Translations under genes and position numbers: made by a program
Notes under the pieces: generated by a model
What the model was told of the DNA's origin: nothing
Databases searched by the model: none
The model's input: only the letters and a program-made list of their open reading frames with translations
NCBI RefSeq assembly: GCF_022206305.1
Contig: NZ_JAKOIW010000006.1
Span: 211,756-275,755 of the forward strand
DNA from: Gordonia sp. 'Campus'
Lineage (GTDB): Bacteria > Actinomycetota > Actinomycetes > Mycobacteriales > Mycobacteriaceae
Direction: 5' to 3'
DNA: 64,000 nucleotides
Part shown: in pieces, positions 1 through 8,226 of the stretch
Layout of the letters: each line of letters starts with the position of its first letter
Numbering within the stretch: position 1 is the stretch's first letter

Positions 1-694
1 CGCGGTCGCACAGCTGGGCCAAGAACTCGTTGGAATGGCTGGCGAACACCAGGATTCCCGACCGTTCGACGAGCGCCTGGAGTCGGCCACGTGCCTTGCG
101 CATGAAGTCCGCGTCGACCGCGCCGATGCCCTCGTCGAGGATGAGGATCTCGGGGTCGATGGAGGTCACCACGCCGAGCGCGATACGCACGCGCATGCCG
201 GTCGAGTAGGTGCGCAGCGGCATCTGCAGGTAGTCGCCGAGCTCGGTGAACTCCGCGATGTCGTCGATCTTCTTGAGCATCTCCTTGCGGGTCATGCCCA
301 GGAACATGCCGCGGATGATGATGTTCTCGTATCCGGAGATCTCCGGATCCATACCCACACCGAGGTCGAAGACCGGTGCGACCCGGCCCTGGACGCGACA
401 CGCCCCGCGGGTCGGTTCGTAGATGCCGGAGAGCAGGCGCAACAGCGTCGACTTGCCCGCGCCGTTGTGCCCGACGAGACCGACACGGTCACCGTGCTTC
501 AGGTGCAGGTTGATGTCCTTGAGCGCCTCGACGACCACCACGTTCGACTCGGTCGAGCCGATCACGCCGCCGGCCGCGCCGATCACCGACTTCTTCAGCG
601 AGCGCGTCTTGGCGTCGAAGATGGGGAAGTCGACACACGCGTCCCAGGTGTCGACCCGGACCCGATCGTCGACGGGGTTGCTGTTCTTGGCCAT
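1..694 (-). CDS. rfbE: Galactan-export ABC transporter ATPase (Wzt/RfbE-like), 3' end cut by window
   Basis: This is the nucleotide-binding subunit of the ABC exporter that moves lipid-linked galactan across the membrane for arabinogalactan assembly (role known for Rv3781). The reading frame begins with MAKNSNPVDD at an ATG. Visible motifs are Walker A GHNGAGKST (about residues 75-83), the signature YSTGMRVRIAL, Walker B ILILDEG with D-loop GAVDADF, and the H-loop histidine in FASHSNEF. About 231 residues are present and the C-terminus lies outside the window. It follows the permease gene on the same strand with a 13-bp gap, so the two form an operon. M. tuberculosis has a galactofuranosyltransferase gene between the two subunits; here they are adjacent. 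Confidence 0.88.
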   Translation of the reverse strand, partial: MAKNSNPVDDRVRVDTWDACVDFPIFDAKTRSLKKSVIGAAGGVIGSTESNVVVVEALKDINLHLKHGDRVGLVGHNGAGKSTLLRLLSGIYEPTRGACRVQGRVAPVFDLGVGMDPEISGYENIIIRGMFLGMTRKEMLKKIDDIAEFTELGDYLQMPLRTYSTGMRVRIALGVVTSIDPEILILDEGIGAVDADFMRKARGRLQALVERSGILVFASHSNEFLAQLCDR

Positions 695-707
695 CTCGAT
701 TCCGTCC

Positions 708-1571
708 CTACACCCAGTACGCCACGCGGGCCCGGTAGTTGCGCATCACCAGCATCGCCAGCACCCAGCCGACGGCGGTGCAGCCCAGGACGACGGCCCA
801 GTGATAGAACTCCACCGGCTCACCCAGCAGCGGCCCACGTGCGATCTCCAGGTAATGGAACATCGGGTTCAGCTCGACGAGCTTCAGCCGCGACGACGTC
901 TCGCCCGTCGAAGTGCCCAGGCTCTGAGTGGTCCAGATGATCGGCGTCATGAAGAACACCAGCTGCACCACCGTGGTCAACAACTGACCGATGTCGCGGA
1001 ATCGCGTCGACAGGATGCCGAAGACGATGGTGACCCAGATCGAGTTCAGCACGTAGAGCACGAGCGCCGGAACGATCAGCGTCACCGTCCAATTGAGTGG
1101 CGGCGGGAAGATCAGGAACAGGATCACGATGATGACGACGTTGTGCGCGAAGATGATCAGCGCTCGCCACACGACCCGGTAGACGTGCACACTCACCGGG
1201 GCCGGGAGCTGCTTGATCAGGCCCTCGTTCTTCGAGAAGACCTCAGCACCCTCGAGGATCGAGCTCGAGATGAAGTTCCAGAAGATGAAACCGAGTGCGA
1301 CGTAGGGCAGGAACACCTTGATGTCCATGCCGAAGAGTTCGCCATAGAGCAGGCCCATGGCGATCGCGGTCACACCGGTCGCGATGACGATCCACAGCGG
1401 GCCCAGGACCGAACGGCGATAACGCTGCTTGATGTCCTGCCAACCGAGGTGGAACCACAGCTCGCGGCTTGCGAAACCGTCGCCGAGGTCCTTGACCGCG
1501 CGGGCGAAGCTGCGCGAATCAGAACCCTCTGGACGCGCGGGGATCGCGTCGTCGTCTAGTACCGCTGACAC
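708..1571 (-). CDS. rfbD: Galactan-export ABC transporter permease (Wzm/RfbD-like)
   Basis: This 287-residue ABC-2 type membrane protein pairs with the ATPase just downstream. After a cytoplasmic N-terminus containing the family-typical WQDIKQRYRRSVLGPLW stretch, it has about six hydrophobic segments, including WIVIATGVTAIAMGLLYG and the segment around VVIIVILFLIF. The NPMFHYLEIARGPLL stretch near the C-terminus is characteristic of O-antigen/galactan export permeases. The partner and the Rv3777-Rv3780-like neighbourhood support the galactan assignment over O-antigen or teichoic acid export. The start follows length conservation; the next gene upstream (bpa) is separated by 127 bp that hold a hairpin. 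Confidence 0.88.
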   Translation of the reverse strand: MSAVLDDDAIPARPEGSDSRSFARAVKDLGDGFASRELWFHLGWQDIKQRYRRSVLGPLWIVIATGVTAIAMGLLYGELFGMDIKVFLPYVALGFIFWNFISSSILEGAEVFSKNEGLIKQLPAPVSVHVYRVVWRALIIFAHNVVIIVILFLIFPPPLNWTVTLIVPALVLYVLNSIWVTIVFGILSTRFRDIGQLLTTVVQLVFFMTPIIWTTQSLGTSTGETSSRLKLVELNPMFHYLEIARGPLLGEPVEFYHWAVVLGCTAVGWVLAMLVMRNYRARVAYWV

Positions 1572-1630
1572 GAGGAGTCAGCGTACCCGTCGGCTCTTCT
1601 GCTGGTTGAGCCGGTGACGAGCGAGGCGGC

Positions 1631-1664
1631 CCCGACCGGCTGGGCAGGTGACCAGCCGGTCGGG
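1631..1664 (-). terminator. Perfect 13-bp stem-loop between bpa and rfbD
   Basis: Arms CCCGACCGGCTGG (1631-1643) and CCAGCCGGTCGGG (1652-1664) are perfect inverted repeats with an 8-nt loop. It lies downstream of the bpa stop codon in the transcription direction of both genes. No U-tract follows, so it would be an I-shaped actinobacterial terminator or an attenuating/processing stem. The hairpin is seen directly; the role is inferred. Confidence 0.55.
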
Positions 1665-1698
1665 AAGCCGGGTGTAAGCCACCCGACGCGTCCCGAAG

Positions 1699-2262
1699 TC
1701 AGAGGTACTGCCCGGTGCTGTGACCCGGTCCGCCACCGGCGGCGGGCATGCCCGGCGGCAGCGCCCCCTGGCGCATCTGCTCGAGCTGGGCACGCGCGGC
1801 CATCTGCTGGGCGAAGAGCGCGGTCTGGATGCCGTGGAAGAGTCCCTCGAGCCAACCGACGAGCTGTGCCTGCGCGATCCGCAGCTCGGCATCCGACGGC
1901 GTCGCCTCGTCGGAGAAGGGCAGAGCCAGCCGTTCCAGTTCTTCACGCAGTTCCGGGGCGAGGCCGTCCTCGAGCTCGCGGACCGACGACTGGTGGATCT
2001 CCCGCAACCGGTTGCGCGACGCCTCGTCGAGCGGAGCGGCCCGCACTTCCTCGAGCAGCTGCTTGATCATGGTGCCGATGCGCATGACCTTCGCGGGCTG
2101 TTCCACCATGTCCGCGACGCTCGTCGAGTCCGACGCGTCGTCGCCGGACTGCGGTTCCGCGCCGGCGCCGACGACGATGACGTTCTCGGAGTCACCGGCC
2201 GTGCCGAATGGTCCAGGGGTCGAGCCGGGTCCTTGGGTGCCTTCGATAGCCATGGGCTCCAT
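1699..2262 (-). CDS. bpa: Bacterial proteasome activator Bpa/PafE
   Basis: Bpa forms a dodecameric ATP-independent ring that docks on the 20S proteasome and opens its gate (known for Rv3780). The protein has an acidic, disordered N-terminus, then the conserved helical core beginning VEQPAKVMRIGTMIKQLLEE and containing RIAQAQLVGWLEGLFHGIQ and ALFAQQMAARAQLEQMRQG. It ends in GQYL, the HbYX-like tail that inserts into the alpha-ring pockets of the proteasome. The start is either the ATG at 2262 (MEPMAIEG) or that at 2253 (MAIEG); the sequence does not decide. It lies upstream of the galactan exporter, as in mycobacteria. Confidence 0.92.
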   Translation of the reverse strand: MEPMAIEGTQGPGSTPGPFGTAGDSENVIVVGAGAEPQSGDDASDSTSVADMVEQPAKVMRIGTMIKQLLEEVRAAPLDEASRNRLREIHQSSVRELEDGLAPELREELERLALPFSDEATPSDAELRIAQAQLVGWLEGLFHGIQTALFAQQMAARAQLEQMRQGALPPGMPAAGGGPGHSTGQYL

Positions 2263-2313
2263 TGTGCCCGGACACCGCAAAAGCGCCGATGGCCGACGTC
2301 TATCCTCGTGCCC

Positions 2314-3510
2314 ATGGCTTTCGAGGTCGCCTATGTGCGTGGATTGATTCCATCGCTCGGCGACGGCTGGATCCACCTCGACCCCCAGGCCGGGATGCAG
2401 GTCCCCGATTCGGTCGCGACCGCGGTGACCACCAGTTTTCGGCATCTGGCGGCTGCGCCCGGCGGGGTGTACCCGGCGGCGCGTGCGAGTGCCGAGGTGG
2501 CGGACGGTGCGCGGCGGGCGATCGCCGATCTGGTGGGCGGGGACGCTGCGGGTGTTGCCCTCGGGCCCTCGCGCTACGCGTTGCTGTCGTCGTTGGCCGA
2601 GGCGCTGGCGCCGCACGCATGGCTGCGCGGCGACGTGGTGGTGACGCGGCAGGACGACGAACCGAACATCGTGCCCTGGCTGCGGGCCGCCGACCGTTAT
2701 GGCGGACGTGTCCGCTGGGCCGAGGTCGACGTCGAGACCGGTGAGCTGCCGGCCTGGCAGTTCGGGGACCTGATCACCCCGGACACCGAGGTCGTCGCGG
2801 TGACCCTCGCGTCGTCGACGACGGGTGCCATCACCGACATCAGTGAGATCGCGCCGCTCGCGCGTGCGGCCGGAGCGCTGCTCGTCGTCGACGCCACCAA
2901 TGCCGCGCCCTACCTCAGCCTGGACATCCACGACCTGGGCGCCGACGTCCTGGTGGTGTCGGCCGAACGGTGGGGTGGTCCGAGGATGGCGGCGATGGCT
3001 TTCCGCGAACCCCACCTGATCGACCGGTTGAAGCTGATGTCGATGGACCCCGGCGCCAGGGGGCCGGCGCGGCTCGAGCCGGAACCCCACCAGGGTGCGC
3101 TGCTGGCCGGGCTGGTGGCCTCGGTGGAGCACCTGGCAGGTCTCGACGAACACGGGATCGGCAAGCGGCGCCGGCGCCTGGTCACGTCCATGGATGGCGT
3201 CTACGAATACCTCCAGCGGCTCACCTACTACCTCGTGACCACGCTGTCGCAGCTCAACCATGTGAACCTCGTCGGCACCGAGGAGTCCCGCGTGCCGCTG
3301 GCGAGCTTCACCGTCGAGTCGGTCGGCGCGGACAAGGTGGTCCGCCGGCTTGCCGACAACGGTGTCTGCGCGCTCGCGGACGTACCGAACCGTGCGCTCG
3401 CGCGGATGGGAGCGCCCGACTTCGGCGGGGCGGTGACGGTCGGGCTCGCCCCGTATTCGACCCCCTACGAAGTCGACCACCTCGTGCGCACCCTGGGGTC
3501 CCTGGCCTGA
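2314..3510 (+). CDS. Cysteine-desulfurase-like protein (Rv3778c/VC1184 family) with altered PLP-lysine motif
   Basis: This 398-residue protein has the fold-type I aminotransferase pattern: LGPSRYALLSSLAEAL, the VVAVTLASSTTGAITDI strand, and the LLVVDATNAAPYLSLD aspartate motif that would contact the PLP ring nitrogen. At the position where active family members carry SA-x-K with the Schiff-base lysine, the sequence reads VVSAERWGGP, so the lysine appears replaced by arginine. It is therefore probably not a classical PLP-dependent desulfurase. It is divergent from bpa with about 50 bp between starts. Family membership is clear and the biochemical role is unknown. Confidence 0.82.
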   Translation: MAFEVAYVRGLIPSLGDGWIHLDPQAGMQVPDSVATAVTTSFRHLAAAPGGVYPAARASAEVADGARRAIADLVGGDAAGVALGPSRYALLSSLAEALAPHAWLRGDVVVTRQDDEPNIVPWLRAADRYGGRVRWAEVDVETGELPAWQFGDLITPDTEVVAVTLASSTTGAITDISEIAPLARAAGALLVVDATNAAPYLSLDIHDLGADVLVVSAERWGGPRMAAMAFREPHLIDRLKLMSMDPGARGPARLEPEPHQGALLAGLVASVEHLAGLDEHGIGKRRRRLVTSMDGVYEYLQRLTYYLVTTLSQLNHVNLVGTEESRVPLASFTVESVGADKVVRRLADNGVCALADVPNRALARMGAPDFGGAVTVGLAPYSTPYEVDHLVRTLGSLA

Positions 3511-3560
3511 AAATCATGCCGAATCGGACGCCCGGGATTCACGATGGTGTTGTTTGAGTT

Positions 3561-3582
3561 CACGACAATGTATGTTGTCGTG
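3561..3582. promoter_or_regulatory. Perfect inverted repeat, probable MarR autoregulatory operator
   Basis: Arms CACGACAA (3561-3568) and TTGTCGTG (3575-3582) are exact reverse complements separated by 6 bp, typical of a winged-helix MarR dimer site. The repeat ends 2 bp before the GTG start of the marR gene, so bound protein would cover the promoter or the 5' end of the transcript. The symmetry is seen; use by this MarR protein is inferred. Confidence 0.7.
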
Positions 3583-3584
3583 CT

Positions 3585-4082
3585 GTGTCGGCAAATCTTC
3601 TCGATGGTCCAGAAAAGGGCCCACCCCGCTTGCTCACAGTCGCGGAAGCCGAAAGCTGGCTGAACCTCGTCGATGGCGGATGGGCGCTCTTCGCGCGCGT
3701 CAACGACGAATTCGGCAAACGCGGTCTCTCCGTCGCGGACCTACGCATCCTCGAGGCGGTCTGCCGCGCCCGGCAGCCAGGCGTCAGCGAGGTCGCCGAC
3801 GCCGTCCACATGCGGGTGAGCACCGTGTCGCGCATGATCGCCCGACTCAGCAACGACGGCGACATCCAGCGCCTCGAGTCGAAGGCCGACGGGCGGCATC
3901 GGCTCGTACGTCTCACCGATCAGGGCCGGCGCACCCTCGCGGACCACGTGAGCGTGCGCGATCGGGTGATCCGGCAGTTCGTGGTCGACGCGATGAGCCC
4001 GGACGAGTTCGCCGCGCTCGGTGTTGCGTTTCGCAAGATCCGCGCGGCGGTCGACGCCGCGGATCCGCCTGTCGCCGACTGA
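3585..4082 (+). CDS. MarR-family transcriptional regulator
   Basis: This 165-residue regulator has a winged helix-turn-helix: ADLRILEAVC, then VSEVADAVHMRVSTVSRMIARLSNDGDIQRLES as helix-turn-helix and recognition helix, and the wing DGRHRLVRLTDQGRRTL. The N- and C-terminal helices (WLNLVDGGWALFARVNDEF and the final 40 residues) would form the dimer interface. The GTG at 3585 is chosen because it lies directly downstream of the operator and gives the usual family length. The ligand is unknown. Its stop is 6 bp from the convergent oxidoreductase gene, a possible target, though that gene's own promoter is about 1 kb away. Confidence 0.88.
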   Translation: MSANLLDGPEKGPPRLLTVAEAESWLNLVDGGWALFARVNDEFGKRGLSVADLRILEAVCRARQPGVSEVADAVHMRVSTVSRMIARLSNDGDIQRLESKADGRHRLVRLTDQGRRTLADHVSVRDRVIRQFVVDAMSPDEFAALGVAFRKIRAAVDAADPPVAD

Positions 4083-4088
4083 CCGCGC

Positions 4089-5060
4089 TCAGTGCTCGAC
4101 GCCCAGCAGCACCTTCCCGACGACGTCTCCGCTGTTGAGGTGATCATGTGCGGCCGCGGCGTCGGCCAGCGGGAACACGCGGTCGACGACGGGCACGACC
4201 GTCCCGGCCTCGATCAGCGGCCAGGTCCGGGTCAGCGTCGACGCGACGACCTCGGCCTTGCCACCCGGACCGTGCACGGGCCGCGCACGCAGCGTCGTGC
4301 CCATCACGGAGAGTCGCTTGCTCAGCAGATGTCCGAGGTTGATCTCGGTCTTGGTACCGCCCTGCATGCCGATGATGACGAGTCGCCCATCGGTGCGCAG
4401 CGCCTTGAGATTGGACTTCAGGTACTTGGCCCCGATGATGTCGAGGATCACGTCCGCGCCGCCGGCGTCGCTGATGACCTCGGCGAAGTCCTGTTTCGAA
4501 TAGTCGATGAGGATGTCGGCGCCGAACTCGCGGCAGCGTTCGAGTTTTTCCGGGGTGCGCGCGGTCACCGCGACGCGTGCGCCCATGGCGTTCGCGATCT
4601 GGGTGGCATGCGTGCCGATACCGCTGGACCCGCCGTGGATGAGCAGGAGTTCGCCGGTGGTGAGGTGTGCGGTGTCGAAGATGTTCGACGACACGGTGCA
4701 CGCGACCTCGGGAAGCGCCGCCGCCGACACGAGGTCGACGCCCTTCGGGACCGCGAGCAGCTGCTCCGCCGGCACGGCGACCTTGTCGGCGTACCCGCCG
4801 CCGGCCAGGAGAGCGCACACCTCGTCGCCCTCGGACCACCCGGAGACACCGTCGCCGAGCGCGGATATGCGCCCCGACACCTCGAGGCCGAGGGTCTCCG
4901 ACGCCCCCGGCGGAGGCGGATAGTTTCCCGCGCGCTGCAGGATGTCCGCGCGGTTCACACCGGCGGCGACCACGTCGATCACCACCTCACCGGCAGCGGG
5001 GGTCGGGTCGGGCACATCGGAGAGGGACAGATTCTCGGATTCGACGACGATGGCTTTCAC
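4089..5060 (-). CDS. NAD(P)H:quinone oxidoreductase, zinc-independent MDR family (Rv3777-like)
   Basis: This 323-residue member of the medium-chain dehydrogenase/reductase superfamily belongs to the quinone-oxidoreductase branch. The N-terminal catalytic domain contains AAGVNRADILQRAGNYPPPPG, typical of PIG3/QOR proteins, and LGLEVSGRI. The Rossmann motif is LLIHGGSSGIGTHATQIANAMGARVAVTAR. Zinc-binding cysteines are absent, consistent with an NADPH-dependent quinone or enone reductase. The GTG at 5060 (MKAIVVESENLSL) gives the conserved family N-terminus; frames upstream run into the tRNA gene. Natural substrate unknown. Confidence 0.88.
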   Translation of the reverse strand: MKAIVVESENLSLSDVPDPTPAAGEVVIDVVAAGVNRADILQRAGNYPPPPGASETLGLEVSGRISALGDGVSGWSEGDEVCALLAGGGYADKVAVPAEQLLAVPKGVDLVSAAALPEVACTVSSNIFDTAHLTTGELLLIHGGSSGIGTHATQIANAMGARVAVTARTPEKLERCREFGADILIDYSKQDFAEVISDAGGADVILDIIGAKYLKSNLKALRTDGRLVIIGMQGGTKTEINLGHLLSKRLSVMGTTLRARPVHGPGGKAEVVASTLTRTWPLIEAGTVVPVVDRVFPLADAAAAHDHLNSGDVVGKVLLGVEH

Positions 5061-5137
5061 CCGTTCGATGGTGTCACAGCTCGCGCGCGTGCCTCCGGGA
5101 GTCCGACGCGCGTTCGCTGTGTACCCTTGCTCGTCAG

Positions 5138-5225
5138 GGAAGCGTGGCAGAGCGGCCGAATGCACTCGCCTTGAAAGCGAGCGTGGGTAAAACCACCGGG
5201 GGTTCAAATCCCTCCGCTTCCGCCA
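5138..5225 (+). tRNA. tRNA-Ser(UGA)
   Basis: The acceptor arms GGAAGCG (5138-5144) and CGCTTCC (5215-5221) pair fully. The anticodon stem-loop reads CTCGC-CTTGAAA-GCGAG, giving anticodon TGA, which decodes UCN serine codons. A long variable arm (GTGGGTAAAACCACC region) and the T-arm GGGGGTTCAAATCCCTC are class II features. Discriminator G is followed by an encoded CCA. TACCCT at 5122-5127 is a likely -10 element. Confidence 0.96.
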
Positions 5226-5229
5226 GAAA

Positions 5230-5259
5230 CCCTCACCTGTTTCCGGGTGGGGGCTTTTT
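5230..5259 (+). terminator. Rho-independent terminator after tRNA-Ser(UGA)
   Basis: A GC-rich stem (CCCTCACC against GGTGGGGG, one G-T pair) with a short loop is followed directly by CTTTTT, 5 bp after the tRNA CCA end. This is a classical intrinsic terminator. Confidence 0.8.
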
Positions 5260-5328
5260 CGTGAGACGACTGACCCGCCGGCGCCGACCCGGCCTGGACG
5301 GGCCCGAGACCCTGAAAGGCAGAGGAAG

Positions 5329-6201
5329 ATGGACTCCGGCGGATTCACCGTTGCGTCGTTCAACGTCAACGGGATTCGGGCCGCGCGTCGTCGTGGCTTC
5401 GACGCCTGGCTCGCGGGACGGCAGCCCGACGTGGTCGGACTGCAGGAGTTGCGTTGTGGCGTCGACGATGTCGGGGACTTCGACGGGTATCACGCGTCGT
5501 TCGACGTCGGCTCCATCGCGGGACGGAACGGCGTTGCGGTGCTGACCCGGAGCGAACCGGCTGCGGTGCGCACGTGGGTGACACATCCGCCGAAGGCCCG
5601 CGGATTGCCCGCCTTCGCCCACGAGGGCCGTTACATCGAGGTCGACCTCTCCGATCGGCCGCTGACCGTCGCCAACATCTATCTTCCCAAGGGCGGGCTC
5701 CCCGCCGAGTTGCAGCGCCTCGGCTCGTCCCGCGATCCCCTCGATGGTGGCGCCAAACACGCACGCAAGCAACGCTTCCTGGCCGGGTTCACTCGTGAGC
5801 TGGCGCGCAACCGGCTCGCCGCGCGCCAGGCGGGCCGGGAGTTCCTTCTGCTCGGCGACCTCAACGTCGCTCACCTCGAACACGACGTCACCAACTGGCG
5901 CGCGGCCCGCAAGATGGAAGGCTTCCTGCCGGAGGAACGCGCCTGGTTCGGCGAGATCACCGGCCCGCGTCGACTGGTCGACGTCGTCCGGGCGCTCCAC
6001 GGCGACCGTCCCGGGCCGCTCACCTGGTGGAGCTGGGCGGGCGAGTCCTTCGTCAAGGACGTCGGGTGGCGCATCGATCACCAGCTGGCCACACCCGCAT
6101 TGGCCAAGCGGGCGCGCGTGGTGGCCGTCGACAAGGAGCCGACGCCCGACGCCCGGCTGTCCGACCACGCCCCGCTGGTCGTCGAGTACGCCGACCTGTG
6201 A
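5329..6201 (+). CDS. xthA: Exodeoxyribonuclease III / AP endonuclease
   Basis: XthA cleaves abasic sites and trims blocked 3' ends in base-excision repair. The 290-residue protein shows the family motifs in order: FNVNGIRAA near residue 11, LQELRC with the metal-binding glutamate, NIYLPKGG, LLGDLNVAH with the catalytic aspartate and asparagine, the WWSW segment, WRIDHQLAT and the catalytic LSDHAPLVVEY near the C-terminus. GAGGA lies about 7 nt before the ATG at 5329. Length matches actinobacterial XthA. Confidence 0.93.
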   Translation: MDSGGFTVASFNVNGIRAARRRGFDAWLAGRQPDVVGLQELRCGVDDVGDFDGYHASFDVGSIAGRNGVAVLTRSEPAAVRTWVTHPPKARGLPAFAHEGRYIEVDLSDRPLTVANIYLPKGGLPAELQRLGSSRDPLDGGAKHARKQRFLAGFTRELARNRLAARQAGREFLLLGDLNVAHLEHDVTNWRAARKMEGFLPEERAWFGEITGPRRLVDVVRALHGDRPGPLTWWSWAGESFVKDVGWRIDHQLATPALAKRARVVAVDKEPTPDARLSDHAPLVVEYADL

Positions 6202-6249
6202 CGGCGCACGGCGCCTCGCGGGTGACCCGCGCTCCAACTCCCGCGGCCC

Positions 6250-6293
6250 CGCTTCCGTTCCGCTGTTCAGATCCGATCAGCGGGACGGGAGCG
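6250..6293. terminator. Bidirectional hairpin between xthA and the ABC-2 permease gene
   Basis: A long stem runs from CGCTTCCGTTCCGCTG to CAGCGGGACGGGAGCG, with two G-T pairs in one orientation and a 12-nt loop. It lies between two convergent genes, so it can serve both strands as a terminator. No strong U-tract is present. Confidence 0.55.
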
Positions 6294-6353
6294 CGACCGC
6301 GCGAGGGAAACAGCGACGCGGGAAGCCTGCAAACACAGCGTCGGACAACCAGC

Positions 6354-7154
6354 TCAGGCGATGTCCCGCCGAAACGTCGTGTACCGGCCGATGATCGCGA
6401 AGGCCGCGATGTAGACGAGCATGACCACCGCGCCGGCCCACTGCGGGAGCAGGTCGTCGCTGCCACCGCCCATGGTCGCGAAGAAGCTCGACCCGACGAG
6501 GGCGTCGGCTGCGGAACCGGGGAGGAACTTCGACACCGACGATGTCACGTCGAACGACGCCAACGCGATGCGGGCAACCGGTTCGACGAGCTGGGTGAAA
6601 GCCAGCAAGATGACGATCGCCGCAACCTGATTCGACACCAGTGAACCGAAGGCGACACCCATCGCGGTCCACAACACCATCACCAGCATCGACAGCACGA
6701 TGACCTCGAGGGTCGCACTGTCGCCGAGGAAAGCGCCGTCGCCGACGCCGGCCAGGATCGGGGCCGCCGTCGCGACGACCGCGAGCGTGCCCAGCACGCC
6801 ATACAGCAACCCCATCGGGATACCGGCGATCAGCTTGGCCGTCAACAGGATTCCGCGTCGCGGCTCGACCAGGAGACTCGCGGTGATCGTCTTGTGCCGG
6901 AACTCGCCGGTGACCGCCAGACTTCCGATGACGAGGGCGAAGACGTACCCGATCGGGCTGGTGAGCGCGTAGACCGATCGCGCCAGGTCGCCGCCGACGA
7001 GCGCGGTCGGTTGCTCGATGGCGTCCTCCGTGGTCATCGAGAATGCCAGCGCCGCACCGATGAAGCCCAGGTACGCGACCATCGCGATGAGCAGCACCCA
7101 CCACATCCGCGTCGACGTGAACTTGCGGTACTCCGCGATCAGTGCGGCCCTCAT
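6354..7154 (-). CDS. ABC-2 type transporter permease
   Basis: This 266-residue integral membrane protein has about six hydrophobic segments, for example WWVLLIAMVAYLGFIGAALAF, GYVFALVIGSLAVTGEF and VIVLSMLVMVLWTAMGVAFG. The EFRHKTITASLLVEPRR stretch between the second and third segments is typical of bacteriocin/antibiotic-type ABC-2 permeases. Its ATG overlaps the ATPase stop codon (ATGA at 7151-7154), so the two are translationally coupled. The exported substrate cannot be predicted; drug or lipid efflux is usual for the family. Confidence 0.85.
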   Translation of the reverse strand: MRAALIAEYRKFTSTRMWWVLLIAMVAYLGFIGAALAFSMTTEDAIEQPTALVGGDLARSVYALTSPIGYVFALVIGSLAVTGEFRHKTITASLLVEPRRGILLTAKLIAGIPMGLLYGVLGTLAVVATAAPILAGVGDGAFLGDSATLEVIVLSMLVMVLWTAMGVAFGSLVSNQVAAIVILLAFTQLVEPVARIALASFDVTSSVSKFLPGSAADALVGSSFFATMGGGSDDLLPQWAGAVVMLVYIAAFAIIGRYTTFRRDIA

Positions 7155-8104
7155 CGGACATCTCCCGTCGCCGGCCCGGCCGGGGGTGGCCCCGCGAAAG
7201 AACTCGTCGGCGCGTCCGACGACCGGGTCAGGTGCAGGAACACCGCTTCGAGATCGGCGCCCACGTCGGCGAGTTGATGGAGTTCGACGCCCGCGGTGAA
7301 CGCCGCGGCACCGACGGTTGCCGCGGTGACACCGTGAACGCGGAACCCGTCGTGGGTGTCCTCCATCCGCCAACCCCGCTCACCGGCAAGTGCGGCAAAG
7401 GATGCGCGCGCCGGAGTGCGCACGGCGACTACATGTTCGGCCAGCGCCTCGAAGTCGGCCAGCGTCGACGCCCGCACCAGCTTGCCGTTACCGATCACGA
7501 CGACGTCGTCGACGGTGCTCCTGACCTCCGCGAGCACGTGGCTGGACACCAGCACCGTCCGTCCCTCGCGTGCGAGTGAACGCAGCAGGCCGCGCAGCCA
7601 CACGATGCCCTGCGGGTCGAGGCCGTTGGCCGGCTCGTCGAGCAGGATGATCCCGGGGTCGCCGAGCAGGGCGGTCGCCAGGCCGAGGCGCTGTCGCATA
7701 CCCATCGAGTAGCCGCCGACGCGCCGGTCGGCGGCCTGCGACAGGCCGACGAACTCGAGAACCTCCCGACACCTCGACGTCGGCACCCCGACCTGCGGGG
7801 CCAGCGCCTTCAGGTGTCCGAGGCCGGTCCGCCCGGGGTGGAAGCTCGACGCCTCCAATGCCGCGCCGACCTGTTGGGCGGGTTGCGGGATCTGCCGGAA
7901 CGGCCGGTCGCCGATCAGTGCGCGCCCGGCCGTGGGCTCCACCAGTCCCAGCAGCATGCGCAGCGTCGTGGTCTTGCCCGACCCGTTCGGTCCGAGGAAT
8001 CCGGTGACCCGGCCGGGCGCGACCGTGAACGACAGGTCGTCGACCGCGGTGAGGCCGCCGAACCTCTTGGTGAGTCCGTCGATCGTGATGGCGGGGAACT
8101 CCAT
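7151..8104 (-). CDS. ABC transporter ATP-binding protein, DrrA/CcmA type
   Basis: This 317-residue ATPase partners the ABC-2 permease. Motifs are Walker A GPNGSGKTT (about residues 38-46), signature YSMGMRQRLGLATALLGDP, Walker B IILLDEPANGLDP and H-loop SSHVL. About 100 residues beyond the ATPase core form a C-terminal extension common in multidrug or lantibiotic-immunity exporters, and the tail is proline- and alanine-rich. It is the first gene of a two-gene operon. Confidence 0.9.
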   Translation of the reverse strand: MEFPAITIDGLTKRFGGLTAVDDLSFTVAPGRVTGFLGPNGSGKTTTLRMLLGLVEPTAGRALIGDRPFRQIPQPAQQVGAALEASSFHPGRTGLGHLKALAPQVGVPTSRCREVLEFVGLSQAADRRVGGYSMGMRQRLGLATALLGDPGIILLDEPANGLDPQGIVWLRGLLRSLAREGRTVLVSSHVLAEVRSTVDDVVVIGNGKLVRASTLADFEALAEHVVAVRTPARASFAALAGERGWRMEDTHDGFRVHGVTAATVGAAAFTAGVELHQLADVGADLEAVFLHLTRSSDAPTSSFAGPPPAGPATGDVR

Positions 8105-8226
8105 CGGTGCCTTCCGTCGGTGATGTGCGCACTCACGCTACCAATGTCGGCCGGTGCCTTCCGGAGATCGACGGCGCAGCATCGGACACGTTGCAGCGCA
8201 GTGTGTCTCGGACGACTCGCGTGTCG

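Noticed and set aside
5061-5369. Longer N-terminus for the quinone oxidoreductase reading through the tRNA gene
   Set aside because: The upstream frame crosses tRNA-Ser(UGA) and its terminator; protein homology starts at the GTG at 5060.
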